NCBI GenBank assembly: GCA_026400815.1
Contig: JAPLOI010000048.1
Coordinates: 1-62,365, forward strand
DNA length: 62,365 nucleotides
Reading direction: 5' to 3'
From: Alphaproteobacteria bacterium
Lineage (GTDB): Bacteria; Pseudomonadota; Alphaproteobacteria; Acetobacterales; Acetobacteraceae
The translations under genes and the position numbers were made by a program. The notes under the pieces were generated by a model. It did not search any database. It was given only the letters and a program-made list of their open reading frames with translations, and was not told the DNA's origin. Positions 16,724-26,006 of the stretch are shown here, one piece after another (the first letter of the stretch is position 1; every line of letters starts with the position of its first letter).

Positions 16724-18556
16724 TCAGTTGACGCCGGCACGTCGTGCGGCGTCGGTGGCGTCGGCGCGGGCGGGGTCGATCCACCAAGCGTCGAAGGAGA
16801 AGCCGCTGCGGATCGGGATATCCACGCGGTTGAACCGATCCCAGTAGGCCACGCGCCAGGAGCCGAGGTGCCAGTGCGGCACCACGTACCAGCCCCACAG
16901 CAGCACCCGGTCCAGCGCGCGGGTGGCGGCTTCCAGGCCCGGCCGGTCCGGGGCGTTGATGACGGTTTCCACCAGCGAATCCACCACGGGATCGCAGATC
17001 CCGGCGCCGTTGCTGCCGCCTTCATGATTGGCGGCATCGCAGGTCCAGAACCCGCGCTGCTCGTTCCCCGGGGATTCAGACTGGCCGAACACCTCCACGA
17101 TCATGTCGTAGTCGTAGGTATCGGTCAGCCGCTGGAACTGGGCGGGGTCCACCGTGCGCACGCGGGCTTCCACGCCCAGGCGGGCGAGCCACTGCACGTA
17201 GGGCAGCGCCACGCGTTCGAAGGAGGGGTTGGCGAGCAGGATCTCGAAGCGCAGCGGCTGCCCGGCCGCGTTCACCAGCTTGCGGTCCTTGATCGTCCAG
17301 CCCGCCTGGCGCAGCAGGTCCAGCGAGGTGCGCAGCGCATCGCGGTTGTTGCCGGAGCCGTCGGTCACGGGCAGGCGGAATTCCTCGGTGAACAGCGCGC
17401 CCGGCAGCTTGGCGCGGTGCTGTTCCAGCAGCGCGAGTTCGGCCCCCTGCGGCAGCCCGGTGGAGGCGAGCGAGGAGTTGGAGAAGTAGCTGCGCGTGCG
17501 GGTATAGGCGCCGTGGAACAGGTTGGCGTTGGCCCATTCGAAATCGAACACCCAGGCCAGGGCCTGGCGCACGCGCACATCCTTGAACACCTCGCGGCGG
17601 GTGTTCATCACGAAGCCCTGCATGCCGGTCGGCAGCCGGTGGCGGAACTCCTCCTTCTTCACCAGCCCGCGCCGCACGGCCGGGAAGTCGTAGCCGGTGG
17701 CCCACACCAGGGCGATGTTCTCCTGGCGGAAATCCACCTGCCCGGCCTTGAAGGCTTCCATCGCCACGGTGGGGTCGCGGAAATATTCCACTCGCCGGCG
17801 GTCGAAATTGTTCAGCCCGCGCGCGGTGCCCAGGTCCTTCGCCCAGTAATCCGCCACCCGCGCCAGCACCAGCGTGCGGCCGAACTCGAACCGCTCGATG
17901 CGCCAGGGGCCGGAGCCCAACGGCGGCTCGGTCAGCGGCTTGGTGAAGTCCCGGCTGGCCCACCAGTGCTTCGGCAGCACCTCCAGCTGGCCGAGGATGG
18001 AGGGCAGCTCGCGGTTGTCGCCGTGCTTGAAGCGGAAGGTGATGCGCTGCGGTGATTCCACCTTCACCTCCGCCACGTCGGCCCAGTATTGCCGGTAATG
18101 CGGGCGGCCATGGGCCATCAGTGTCTGGAAGGTCCAGGCCACGTCCTCGGCCGTCATCGGCGTGCCATCGTGGAACCGCGCCTCGGGCCGCAGTTCGAAC
18201 GTCACGGAGTGGCCATCGGCGGCGGTCTCGATGGTGTGGGCGATGTGGCCGTAGCTGGTCTGCGCCTCGTCCGCGCTGGGCTTGGTCAGCGTGTCGTAGA
18301 TGGCGCTGGTGGCCCCGGCCGGCGTGCCGCGCACGATATGCGGCGAGAAGCTGTCGAAGGTGCCCACCGCGCCCAGCGTCACCTCGCCACCCTTGGGCGC
18401 GTTGGGGTTGGCATAGGGAAAATGCGCGAACCCCGGCGGCAGGGCGGGCGGGCCCATCAGCGACAGCGCATGGCTCCGCGTGGGCGCCTGGGCGTGGCTG
18501 GCCATGGGCAGGAGGCTGGCCGAGATGGCGAGCGCGGCGGCGGCGATCAGTCGCAC
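16724..18556 (-). CDS. yejA: Extracellular solute-binding protein YejA (SBP_bac_5)
   Basis: A 610-residue periplasmic binding protein for oligopeptides (microcin C-type Yej system). The signal peptide is about residues 1-23 (LIAAAALAISASLLPMASHAQ). The SBP family 5 body has the start HALSLMGPPALPPGFAHFPYANPNAPKGGE and the signature YDTLTKPSADE. The frame is open well upstream, but the GTG at 18556 has a strong AGGAGGAGG ribosome-binding site 6 bases before it and begins exactly at the signal peptide. It heads the yejABE group; the ATPase gene is missing here and found at 22895-24532. Confidence 0.9.
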   Translation of the reverse strand: MRLIAAAALAISASLLPMASHAQAPTRSHALSLMGPPALPPGFAHFPYANPNAPKGGEVTLGAVGTFDSFSPHIVRGTPAGATSAIYDTLTKPSADEAQTSYGHIAHTIETAADGHSVTFELRPEARFHDGTPMTAEDVAWTFQTLMAHGRPHYRQYWADVAEVKVESPQRITFRFKHGDNRELPSILGQLEVLPKHWWASRDFTKPLTEPPLGSGPWRIERFEFGRTLVLARVADYWAKDLGTARGLNNFDRRRVEYFRDPTVAMEAFKAGQVDFRQENIALVWATGYDFPAVRRGLVKKEEFRHRLPTGMQGFVMNTRREVFKDVRVRQALAWVFDFEWANANLFHGAYTRTRSYFSNSSLASTGLPQGAELALLEQHRAKLPGALFTEEFRLPVTDGSGNNRDALRTSLDLLRQAGWTIKDRKLVNAAGQPLRFEILLANPSFERVALPYVQWLARLGVEARVRTVDPAQFQRLTDTYDYDMIVEVFGQSESPGNEQRGFWTCDAANHEGGSNGAGICDPVVDSLVETVINAPDRPGLEAATRALDRVLLWGWYVVPHWHLGSWRVAYWDRFNRVDIPIRSGFSFDAWWIDPARADATDAARRAGVN

Positions 18557-18562
18557 GTGGAT

Positions 18563-18571
18563 CCTCCTCCT
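18563..18571 (-). promoter_or_regulatory. Strong ribosome-binding site of yejA
   Basis: AGGAGGAGG on the minus strand lies 6 bases upstream of the GTG at 18556. It is the decisive reason for choosing this start over the longer open frame. Confidence 0.75.
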
Positions 18572-18645
18572 GTCGGCACGGTATGCGCCGCTATGCGGTG
18601 TTGCGGCGCGCTTGGTGCAGCCCTGCCTTGTGGCAGGCGACGGGC

Positions 18646-19434
18646 TCAGGAGGCAAGGACGGCCAGCACCTGCGGCAGCAGCGCGGGGTCCCCCACCGCC
18701 AGGGTGCGCCCATCGCCATCCGGGCGCATCTTGTTGCCCTGCCAGTCGGTCACCCGGCCCCCAGCCCCTTCCACCACCGGCACCAGCGCCGCCCAGTCCC
18801 AGATCTTCATGGTGGCATCCACGCTGATATCCACCTGGCCCAAGGCCAGCAGCCCATAGGTGTAGCAGTCGCCGCCGTAATAGGTGCGGCCGACCTGCCG
18901 CGTCAGGCTGGTCCATTTCGCCGCATCAGGTCCCTGGAACATGTCCGGCGTGGTGGCCCCCAGCTCCGCCTGGCCGATGGCGGGGCAAAGGCGGGTGCCG
19001 GCCGCGCCGCCGAATGGCCCGCGGAACCGCGTCATCATCCCCTTCGCGCCCACCCAGCGCTCGCCGGTGATCGGTTGGTCGATGATGCCCACGATCGGGG
19101 TATCCCCGTCCATCAGCGCGATCAGCGTGCCGAAGCTCGGCCGCCCGGTGATGAAGGCGCGCGTGCCGTCGATCGGGTCCAGCACCCAGCGCAACTCGCT
19201 GCCGGGGTTCTGCAGCCCGAATTCCTCGCCCAGGATGCCATGGCCCGGAAACCGCTCGCCCAGCACCGCGCGCATCGCCTGTTCCGCGGTGCGGTCGGCA
19301 ATCGTCACCGGAGAGGCGTCGGACTTGAGATCGGAGGTCACGCCAGCCCGGAAAAACGGCCGGATCACCGCGCCGGCCACGTCGGCCGCCGCCTCGGCGC
19401 CACGCACCAGCGCCAGAAGGGCAGCCTCATTCAT
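18646..19434 (-). CDS. hisN: Histidinol-phosphatase (inositol monophosphatase family)
   Basis: A 262-residue member of the inositol monophosphatase superfamily. Metal and substrate motifs are visible: GILGEEFG (about 66-73), WVLDPIDGTRAFITGRPSFG (about 83-102), and IWDWAALVPVVEGAGG. The RAFITG form after the DPIDGT motif is typical of HisN, which removes phosphate from L-histidinol phosphate. Other IMPases usually read NF/YF there. No other his genes are adjacent, so the assignment rests on motif pattern. It lies 15 bases downstream of the cytochrome gene. Confidence 0.82.
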   Translation of the reverse strand: MNEAALLALVRGAEAAADVAGAVIRPFFRAGVTSDLKSDASPVTIADRTAEQAMRAVLGERFPGHGILGEEFGLQNPGSELRWVLDPIDGTRAFITGRPSFGTLIALMDGDTPIVGIIDQPITGERWVGAKGMMTRFRGPFGGAAGTRLCPAIGQAELGATTPDMFQGPDAAKWTSLTRQVGRTYYGGDCYTYGLLALGQVDISVDATMKIWDWAALVPVVEGAGGRVTDWQGNKMRPDGDGRTLAVGDPALLPQVLAVLAS

Positions 19435-19449
19435 GTCAGTGGCCTGGGC

Positions 19450-19983
19450 TTAGGGCAGCGGGGCAGGGGTGGCGGCCAGGCTGCGCAGATAAACGATGAC
19501 GTCGGCGCGCTGCTTCTCATTGTTCAGCCCGGCATAGGCCATGCGCGAACCCGGGATGTATGCGGCCGGCTTCTTCAGCCAGGCGTTCATCTCCTCGTAC
19601 ATCCACGGCCCCGGCTTGCCCTTGAGCGCGGCGGAGTAGGTGAAGCCCGCCGCGCCGCCATGGGCCCGGCCGATGATGCCGTAGAGGTTCGGGCCGACGC
19701 CATTCTTCCCGCCCTCGTTGAAGCTGTGGCAGGAGGCGCACTGCCGCTTGGCCAGCGCCTCGCCGGCCGCCGCGTCCGCGCTGGCGAGCAACGGCCCGAT
19801 CGGGGCCAGCGGCTCTTCCTTGGCGGGGGCGGCGGCGGTCTCGGTGCTGGTCTCGATCTTCAGCACGGAATGGTGCAGCGCATGCGGCTTCACCACCATG
19901 GACGCCACCACGCCCGACACCATGAACACGATGCCGGCCACGAGCACTGCGGCAGCGGCCTTGTTGAACTCCAGGTTGTCCAT
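19450..19983 (-). CDS. Membrane-anchored cytochrome c (CycM / c552-like)
   Basis: A 177-residue c-type cytochrome. One N-terminal helix (AAAAVLVAGIVFMVSGVVASMVV, about 9-31) anchors it in the membrane. The haem site is CASCHSF, and the axial methionine is in GSRMAYAGL. This class carries electrons between the bc1 complex and oxidases in Alphaproteobacteria. The open frame extends 39 codons upstream, but the ATG at 19983 (MDNLEFNKAAAAV) gives the normal anchor. It is divergent from kdsB across a 247-base gap (19984-20230) in which I see no gene. Confidence 0.88.
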   Translation of the reverse strand: MDNLEFNKAAAAVLVAGIVFMVSGVVASMVVKPHALHHSVLKIETSTETAAAPAKEEPLAPIGPLLASADAAAGEALAKRQCASCHSFNEGGKNGVGPNLYGIIGRAHGGAAGFTYSAALKGKPGPWMYEEMNAWLKKPAAYIPGSRMAYAGLNNEKQRADVIVYLRSLAATPAPLP

Positions 19984-20230
19984 TCGGCGCAGTTCCTCGT
20001 CAGGCGGCGATCCAGGGCCGGGTAGCCGGTGGGGCAGGCATGGCAGGCGGCAGCCCGCAATGCGCGACGTGGCCCGCCTACCAAAAGATGCGTCGCACAA
20101 TAGGCAACAGACCCGTCTGCATCAACCCGCCCCCGGGCCGCACCCCCAAAAACCCGCACCCGCACACGGCAGCCCCCTGGCGCACCGGCCCGTCCTGCGG
20201 CATGACACCGGTTCCGATGGTCCTGATCCC

Positions 20231-20965
20231 ATGAACCCGATCGTCCTCATCCCGTCGCGCCTGGCCGCCACCCGCCTGCCGGGCAAGCCGCTGGCCGATA
20301 TCCATGGCCGCCCGATGATCCTCCACGTGCTCGATCGCGCGCGTGAAGCCGGCATCGGCCCCGTCGCGGTGGCCGCCGGCGATGCGGAGATCGTCGCCGC
20401 CGTACAGGCCGATGGCGGCACCGCGGTGTTCACCGACCCATCCCTGCCGCGCGGCTCCGATCGCGTCCACGCCGCCCTCTCCCACCTCGACCCCTCCGGC
20501 CAGCACGACGTGGTGGTGAACCTGCAAGGCGATCTCCCCACCATCCCGCCCGCCTTCATCCGCGCCGTGCTCGCCCCGCTGTCGGAACCCGGGATCGACA
20601 TCGCCACCCTCGTCGCCCCCATCACCTCGGCCGACGAAGCCGCCGCCTCCTCCGTGGTGAAGGCCGCCTGCGCCTTCGAGGGCGGCCGCGCCGTGGCCCC
20701 CGCGCTGTATTTCTCCCGCGCCGCCATCCCCTGGGGCGAAGGCCCGCTCTGGCACCACATCGGCATCTACGCCTTCCGCCGCACCGCGCTGGCCCGCTTC
20801 GTCGCCCTGCCGGAATCCCCGCTGGAACGCCGCGAATCGCTGGAACAGCTGCGCGCACTGGAAGCCGGCATGCGCATCGCCTGCGCCCGCGTCAGCCACG
20901 CCCCCTTCGGCGTCGATACCCCGGCCGATCTCGAACGCGCCCGGCGCGAACTCGGCCCCACCTGA
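20231..20965 (+). CDS. kdsB: 3-deoxy-manno-octulosonate cytidylyltransferase
   Basis: A 244-residue enzyme that activates Kdo with CTP to CMP-Kdo for lipopolysaccharide core synthesis in the cytoplasm. Motifs: VLIPSRLAATRLPGKPLADI (nucleotide-binding loop), RGSDRVHAAL, VVNLQGDLPTI, and the C-terminal HHIGIYAFRRTALARFVALP and GVDTPADLERARREL. The usual motif is LQGDEP; here it is LQGDLP. The ATG at 20231 directly precedes the conserved start. pheA follows 22 bases later, so the two are probably co-transcribed. Confidence 0.92.
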   Translation: MNPIVLIPSRLAATRLPGKPLADIHGRPMILHVLDRAREAGIGPVAVAAGDAEIVAAVQADGGTAVFTDPSLPRGSDRVHAALSHLDPSGQHDVVVNLQGDLPTIPPAFIRAVLAPLSEPGIDIATLVAPITSADEAAASSVVKAACAFEGGRAVAPALYFSRAAIPWGEGPLWHHIGIYAFRRTALARFVALPESPLERRESLEQLRALEAGMRIACARVSHAPFGVDTPADLERARRELGPT

Positions 20966-20987
20966 GCCGATCACTGGAAGTACCGAC

Positions 20988-21848
20988 ATGACAGGCAAGA
21001 CCGGAATCATCGCCTTCCAGGGCCGGCCGGGGGCCTATTCAGACCTCGCCTGCCGCAACGCCTACCCCACCTGGACCACGCTGCCCTGCGACACGTTCCA
21101 GGCCGCCATGGAAGCCGTCCGCGCCGGCCGCGCCGACCTCGCCATGATGCCGACGGAAAACACCCTCGCCGGCCGCGTGCCAGACATGCACATCCTGCTG
21201 CCGGAATCCGGCCTCTACGTCATCGGCGAAGCCTTCCAACGCGTCGAACACTGCCTGCTCGCGCCCCGCGGCGCCACCATCGCCGGCCTCAAGCGCGCCC
21301 ACTCCCACGCCGTCGCCCTCGGCCAGGTGCGCAACATCATCGCCGAGCTCAACCTCCAGGCCATCATCGAAGCCGATACCGCCGGCTCCGCCGAACTCGT
21401 GGCCAAATGGAACAACCCCGAGGATTGCGCCATCGCGTCAGACCTCGCCGCCGAGATCTTCGGCCTCGAAATCCTGCGCCGCAACGTGGAAGACGCCTCC
21501 CACAACACCACGCGCTTCTACGTCATGTCCAAGTCCAAGCCGACCGTCAGCGCCGACCGGCCCGACCTCATGACCACCTTCGTCTTCCGCGTCCGCAACG
21601 TGCCGGCCGCGCTCTACAAGGCGCTCGGCGGCTTCGCCACCAACGGCGTCAACATGACCAAGCTGGAAAGCTACATGGTCGGCGGAAGCTTCGCCGCCAC
21701 CCAGTTCCTGTGCGACGTGGAAGGCCACCCCGAACAACCCGCCCTCCGCCGCGCGCTGGAAGAACTCCAGTTCTTCTCCCGCGAAACCCGAATCCTCGGC
21801 GTCTACCCCACCGCCACCTTCCGCAAGGAACAGGGCGCGGGGGACTGA
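20988..21848 (+). CDS. pheA: Prephenate dehydratase
   Basis: A 286-residue monofunctional prephenate dehydratase (prephenate to phenylpyruvate, phenylalanine pathway). The catalytic half has FQGRPGAYSDLACRNAYP and the TRF motif in NTTRFYVMSK. A C-terminal ACT domain binds phenylalanine for feedback control (LYKALGGFATNGVNMTKLESYMVGG). No chorismate mutase domain is fused. Its TGA is followed at once by R element copy 3, beyond which lies the convergent sod gene. Confidence 0.93.
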   Translation: MTGKTGIIAFQGRPGAYSDLACRNAYPTWTTLPCDTFQAAMEAVRAGRADLAMMPTENTLAGRVPDMHILLPESGLYVIGEAFQRVEHCLLAPRGATIAGLKRAHSHAVALGQVRNIIAELNLQAIIEADTAGSAELVAKWNNPEDCAIASDLAAEIFGLEILRRNVEDASHNTTRFYVMSKSKPTVSADRPDLMTTFVFRVRNVPAALYKALGGFATNGVNMTKLESYMVGGSFAATQFLCDVEGHPEQPALRRALEELQFFSRETRILGVYPTATFRKEQGAGD

Positions 21849-22055
21849 GGGCAGGAAGGCGAGGGGCTCTGCCCCTCGACCCCGCTGGGGCCTTAGGCCC
21901 CAGACCCCTCGACCTTTTTCCGCCTTCGGCGGGGAGGGGCCATCGAGGCGGTGGAGAGACCCGGGCGGCCCCTCCCCGCCGAAGGCGGAACTCATGTGGG
22001 TCGAGGGACCTCAGGTCCCTGGCGGGTCCAGGGCAGAGCCCTGGCCTTCCTGCCC
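21849..22055. repeat. Composite palindromic repeat (R element), copy 3, between convergent pheA and sod
   Basis: The repeat fills the convergent gap. Central 24-base arms lie at 21918-21941 and 21967-21990. Hairpins: CGAGGGGCTCTGCCCCTCG near 21858, GGGGCCTTAGGCCCC near 21886, AGGGACCTCAGGTCCCT near 22004, CCAGGGCAGAGCCCTGG near 22027. The 25-base loop is almost exactly the reverse complement of that in copy 4, so the two copies are inverted relative to each other. Between convergent genes it could serve as a two-way terminator. Confidence 0.9.
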
Positions 22056-22793
22056 TCAGATCCCCAGCGTCCCGGCCTTCGCGGCGGCGTAGCGGGTTTC
22101 GATGGCTTGCCAGTTCACGATGTTCCACCAGCCCGTGAGGTAATCGGCGCGGCGGTTCTGGTACTTCAGGTAGTAGGCGTGTTCCCATACGTCGTTCCCC
22201 ATCAGCACCATCTGCCCGTCCATGCGCGGGTTGTCCTGGTTGGGGCGGGAGGTCAGGGCCAGCTTGCCGGCGGCATCCACCGTCACGAACACCCAGCCGG
22301 AGCCGAACACCCGCACCCCGGCGGCGTTGAAGTCGGTCTTCATCTTCTCCATCCCGCCCAGGTCGCGCGTGATGGCCGCGGCGAGGTCGCCGGAGGGCTC
22401 ACCGCCCTTGCCGCCCATGATGGTCCAGAACATGGCGTGGTTGGCGTGCCCGCCACCGGAGTTGCGGATCACCCCGCGCACCGCTTCCGGCATTTCACCG
22501 ATCTTCTGCAGCACCTGGTGCATCGGCATCGCCGCGATCTGCGGGAAGTCCTTGGCGGCGGCGTTGAGGTTGCCGATGAACGCGTTGTGGTGGCGCCCGT
22601 GATGGATTTCCATCGTCATCTTGTCGATGGAGGGTTCGTTGGCCTCCGGCGCATAGGGCAGCGGCGGCAGGCTGAACGGTCCGGCGGCGGCCGGTGCCCC
22701 TTGGCCCAGGGCCGGGCTGCTGCGCAGGATGGGATAAACGCTGGCCAGGGTGGCGGCGCCGAACAGCGCACGGCGGCGGGTGATGGCGATCAT
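22056..22793 (-). CDS. Fe/Mn superoxide dismutase with Tat signal
   Basis: A 245-residue iron/manganese superoxide dismutase with an N-terminal twin-arginine signal (TRRRALFGAATLASVYP, cut near ALGQGAPA). It is therefore expected in the periplasm. Metal ligands are in EIHHGRHHNAF, GGGHANHAMFW and DVWEHAYYLKYQN (Asp and His). The ATG at 22793 begins the Tat signal; the frame extends 25 codons further without similarity. Exported Fe/Mn SODs occur but are less common than cytoplasmic ones. The metal (Fe or Mn) cannot be decided from sequence alone. Confidence 0.9.
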   Translation of the reverse strand: MIAITRRRALFGAATLASVYPILRSSPALGQGAPAAAGPFSLPPLPYAPEANEPSIDKMTMEIHHGRHHNAFIGNLNAAAKDFPQIAAMPMHQVLQKIGEMPEAVRGVIRNSGGGHANHAMFWTIMGGKGGEPSGDLAAAITRDLGGMEKMKTDFNAAGVRVFGSGWVFVTVDAAGKLALTSRPNQDNPRMDGQMVLMGNDVWEHAYYLKYQNRRADYLTGWWNIVNWQAIETRYAAAKAGTLGI

Positions 22794-22894
22794 CGGAAGG
22801 GGCTCCCCAGGATTTGTTGCGGCAACGCTAGCACGGGCGAAAGGCCCGGCACGAGCGCTACGAAACATTCATCTCCGTGGATGCAGGCCGGCGA

Positions 22895-24532
22895 TCAGCT
22901 CGCGACGATTCCGCTCTCATCGGCCTCCAGGCTGAAGGCCGCGGCCATCAGCGCGCGGGTATAGTCCTCGCGCGGCCGGGCGATCACCTCCTCCGCCGGC
23001 CCCTCTTCCACCACCTGACCGCCGCGCAGCACCACGATCCGGTGGGCCATGGCGCGTACCACCTTCAGGTCGTGGCTGATGAACAGGTAGCCCAACGCGT
23101 GTTCCTGCTGGAGCTTGCGCAGCAGCTCCACGATCTGCCCCTGCACGGACATGTCCAGCGCGCTCGTCGGCTCGTCCAGCACCACGAAGCGCGGCTTCAG
23201 CACCATGGCGCGCGCGATGGCGATGCGCTGGCGCTGCCCGCCGCTGAACTCGTGCGGGTAGCGCTCCACGCTGTCCGCCGGCAGCCCCACCTCCGCCAGC
23301 GCGTCCGTCACCCGCGCCTCACGCTCCGCCACCGGCAGCGCGGGCTCATGCACCGCCAGCCCCTCGGCGATGATCTCCCCCACCGAAAGCCGCGGCGAAA
23401 GGCTGCCGAACGGGTCCTGGAACACAATCTGCATGTCCGCCCGCAGCCGCCGCAGCGAAGCTGGGTCCAGCGTGGAAAGATCGGTCCCCACGAAGGCGAT
23501 CCGCCCCTCCGCCGGCTGCAGCCGCAGCAGCGCGTAACCCATGGTGGACTTGCCGGAGCCGGATTCGCCCACCAGCCCCACCGTCTCGCCCTCGCGGATG
23601 GAAACCGAAACCCCGTCCACCGCCTTCACATGGCCGATCGTCCGGCGAAGCAACCCGCGCCGGATCGGGAAATGCACCCGCACATCATCGCCGCGCATCA
23701 GCACCGGCGCGGCCGGCGCAAGCGGCGCCGGTGCCCCTCGGGGCTCGGCCGAGAGCAGCATGCGCGTGTAGGGATGCTGCGGCCGCGCGAACACCTCCGC
23801 CACCGTCCCCGCCTCCACCACGTCACCGTCCTTCATCACCACCACGTCATCGGCGTAGCGCCGCACGATCGCCAGGTCGTGGCTGATCAGCAGTAGCGCC
23901 AGGCCGCGCGCCGCCTTCTCGGCCGCCAGCAGCTTCAGGATCTGCGCCTGGATGGTCACGTCCAGCGCCGTGGTCGGCTCGTCGGCGATCAGCAGCGCGG
24001 GGTCGTTGGCCAGCGCCATGGCGATCATCACCCGCTGGCGCTGCCCGCCGGAAAGCTGGTGCGGAAACGCATCCAGCCGCTGCGCGCCATCCGGGAACCC
24101 CACCTCCCCCAGCAGCTCCACCGCCCGCGCCCGCGCGGCAGAAGCGGACAACGCGCCACTCGGGCGCGGATGCAGCTGGATCGCCTCGATCACCTGCGCC
24201 CCGATCCGCGCCAGCGGGTTCAGGCTGTTCATTGGCTCCTGGAACACCATCCCCGCGATGCCGCCGCGCAACCGCCGCAGCGTCTCGGGCGCCGCCCCGA
24301 TCACATCCTCCCCGGCAATCCGCACCCGCCCGGTTGCCGCCGCCCCCGCCGGCAACAGCCCCAGCAATGACAGCGCGCTGAGCGACTTGCCGGAGCCCGA
24401 TTCCCCCACCAGCGCCAGCGTCGCCCCGCGTGCGAGGCGGAACGAAACGTCGCGCACCACACGGCGCGCTCCGAACGCCACGCACAGCCCCTCCACCTCC
24501 ACCAGGGAAGATGCCGCCGGCGCGCCGCTCAT
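22895..24532 (-). CDS. yejF: ABC transporter ATPase YejF (two fused nucleotide-binding domains)
   Basis: A 545-residue protein with two complete ABC ATPase domains (about 8-260 and 285-530). Walker A sequences are [12 protein letters not shown] and [12 protein letters not shown]. Signatures are [12 protein letters not shown] and [12 protein letters not shown]. Walker B sequences are [13 protein letters not shown] and [12 protein letters not shown]. The tandem layout matches YejF, the ATPase for YejABE. It lies 4.3 kb upstream of yejA with hisN, a cytochrome, kdsB, pheA and sod between, so the transporter genes are split. It overlaps the upstream hydrolase by 4 bases. Confidence 0.9.
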   Translation of the reverse strand: MSGAPAASSLVEVEGLCVAFGARRVVRDVSFRLARGATLALVGESGSGKSLSALSLLGLLPAGAAATGRVRIAGEDVIGAAPETLRRLRGGIAGMVFQEPMNSLNPLARIGAQVIEAIQLHPRPSGALSASAARARAVELLGEVGFPDGAQRLDAFPHQLSGGQRQRVMIAMALANDPALLIADEPTTALDVTIQAQILKLLAAEKAARGLALLLISHDLAIVRRYADDVVVMKDGDVVEAGTVAEVFARPQHPYTRMLLSAEPRGAPAPLAPAAPVLMRGDDVRVHFPIRRGLLRRTIGHVKAVDGVSVSIREGETVGLVGESGSGKSTMGYALLRLQPAEGRIAFVGTDLSTLDPASLRRLRADMQIVFQDPFGSLSPRLSVGEIIAEGLAVHEPALPVAEREARVTDALAEVGLPADSVERYPHEFSGGQRQRIAIARAMVLKPRFVVLDEPTSALDMSVQGQIVELLRKLQQEHALGYLFISHDLKVVRAMAHRIVVLRGGQVVEEGPAEEVIARPREDYTRALMAAAFSLEADESGIVAS

Positions 24533-25887
24533 TCGGTCAGCTCGATCACCGTCACCCGGCGCTCCGCCAGCGGCCAGGTCAGCCCGGCCAGGCGCTCATT
24601 GTTGTGCACCACCTGCATCGGAATCTGCGTATCGGCGGGCCCGATCGCGCGCAGCATGTTCTCATGCGGCACGTCCGGCGGGCCGCCGACCACCTGCCCG
24701 CCAATCGTGATCCGGTCCCGCCCGGCATCGAAAAATCCGCGCGGGCGGCTCACCAGCACCAGCGATCCCTCCTTGGGGTCATCCGCCGAAGGCAGATAGG
24801 GCCGCAGATGCACATGCTCGCTGCCGCGCGGAAACGGCGCGCGATAGATGTGGGTGATCGGGTAGCCACGCACCGTCAACTCAAACTCGCAATGCATCTC
24901 GGGGTCGACATCCAACGGCCCCCAGGCGCCATCCATGCCCGTAATGCGCTCATGCAGCAGCGGGCCCGTCCGCCGCCCGGTGGCGGCTTCCACCGCGAAC
25001 ACCCGCACCCGCGCGCCCGCCACGCCGATATTCGTTGGCGCGCCATTCTCCCAGGCGCTCACGCGGCCACTGATCGTGGGCTTCACCTCCGGCCGGATGC
25101 GGCTGTTCGTCGGCGCCTCGCCGGTGGCCATGCGGTGGATCTCGGTGAAGGCATCGGCGGAATACCCCACCTCCATGTGGTCCGCCCCCGGCAGCACCAC
25201 GTTGGTGGCCCCGCGCAGCGCCGGGCCCAGCCCGTCGATCCCCGTCGGCACGCCCGGCAGCCCCAGGAACCGCCCATCCGCCTGCGCCCACTTGTCACGG
25301 TTGTCGCTGGAAAGCGTGAACACCGGCACCCCCGCCGGCACCTCCCCCGGCATGGCGTTCAGCGCCCGCAGGAACGGCGAGGCCCCGTTGAACTCGCTGC
25401 CCACCAGATGCTTGTCCGACACGATCAGCCCATGGCTCGGCGCGGCAGCCAGGATCGCGGCCTTCATCTTCTGGCCCGGGTTCAGCCGCAGGAAGTTGCG
25501 GATGATGTTCCCCCCGCGGCCATGGCCCACCAGCACCAGCCGCTCCACGCCCGTCACGCGGCGCACCCGCGCCACCTCCTGCGCCAGCTGCGCCGTCGCC
25601 TCCTCGGTGGAGGACCGGCCGGCCTCGCGCACCGTATCCACGCGCCGCGCGGTGGGCAGGCGCATGTCCAGCGCGAACAGCCGGGCGCGGGAGTAGAAAT
25701 TGGATTCGAAGCGCCAGATCGTCGGCATCCACAGCGCGGCGCTGTCGCCGTTGCCATGCACGAACAGGATCGGCGCCACCTCCTGCCCGGCGGGGCGCTC
25801 GCGCAATTCCTGCGCCCCGGCGCCGCGCGCCACCGCACCCGGCAGCGCCACCGCGCCGGCCAGCAACAGGCGTCGCCCTATCCGCAT
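24529..25887 (-). CDS. Tat-exported alpha/beta-hydrolase-like protein lacking the nucleophile serine
   Basis: A 452-residue protein. The N-terminus MRIGRRLLLAGAVALPGAVA is a twin-arginine-like signal. Residues about 37-280 form an alpha/beta-hydrolase fold (PILFVHGNGDSAALW, then the nucleophile elbow LVLVGHGRGGNIIRNFL). The elbow reads G121-H-G-R-G, with glycine at 123 where serine is expected (codon GGC at 25519-25521). The C-terminal 170 residues are beta-rich (PTISGRVSAWENG). The ATG at 25887 starts the signal. Because it overlaps yejF by 4 bases, a role linked to peptide uptake is possible. It is probably not a normal esterase. Confidence 0.75.
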   Translation of the reverse strand: MRIGRRLLLAGAVALPGAVARGAGAQELRERPAGQEVAPILFVHGNGDSAALWMPTIWRFESNFYSRARLFALDMRLPTARRVDTVREAGRSSTEEATAQLAQEVARVRRVTGVERLVLVGHGRGGNIIRNFLRLNPGQKMKAAILAAAPSHGLIVSDKHLVGSEFNGASPFLRALNAMPGEVPAGVPVFTLSSDNRDKWAQADGRFLGLPGVPTGIDGLGPALRGATNVVLPGADHMEVGYSADAFTEIHRMATGEAPTNSRIRPEVKPTISGRVSAWENGAPTNIGVAGARVRVFAVEAATGRRTGPLLHERITGMDGAWGPLDVDPEMHCEFELTVRGYPITHIYRAPFPRGSEHVHLRPYLPSADDPKEGSLVLVSRPRGFFDAGRDRITIGGQVVGGPPDVPHENMLRAIGPADTQIPMQVVHNNERLAGLTWPLAERRVTVIELTE

Positions 25888-26006
25888 GGGAATCCCATCT
25901 CCGTCATCCCAGCCCTCCTCCTCCTGCATATAGCGGGATGCGTCCGCCAAGTCGCGCCCCCGCGCCACGCCTTGTGCCCGGTCTGCGCCACCCCCAGCTT
26001 TCCGCC

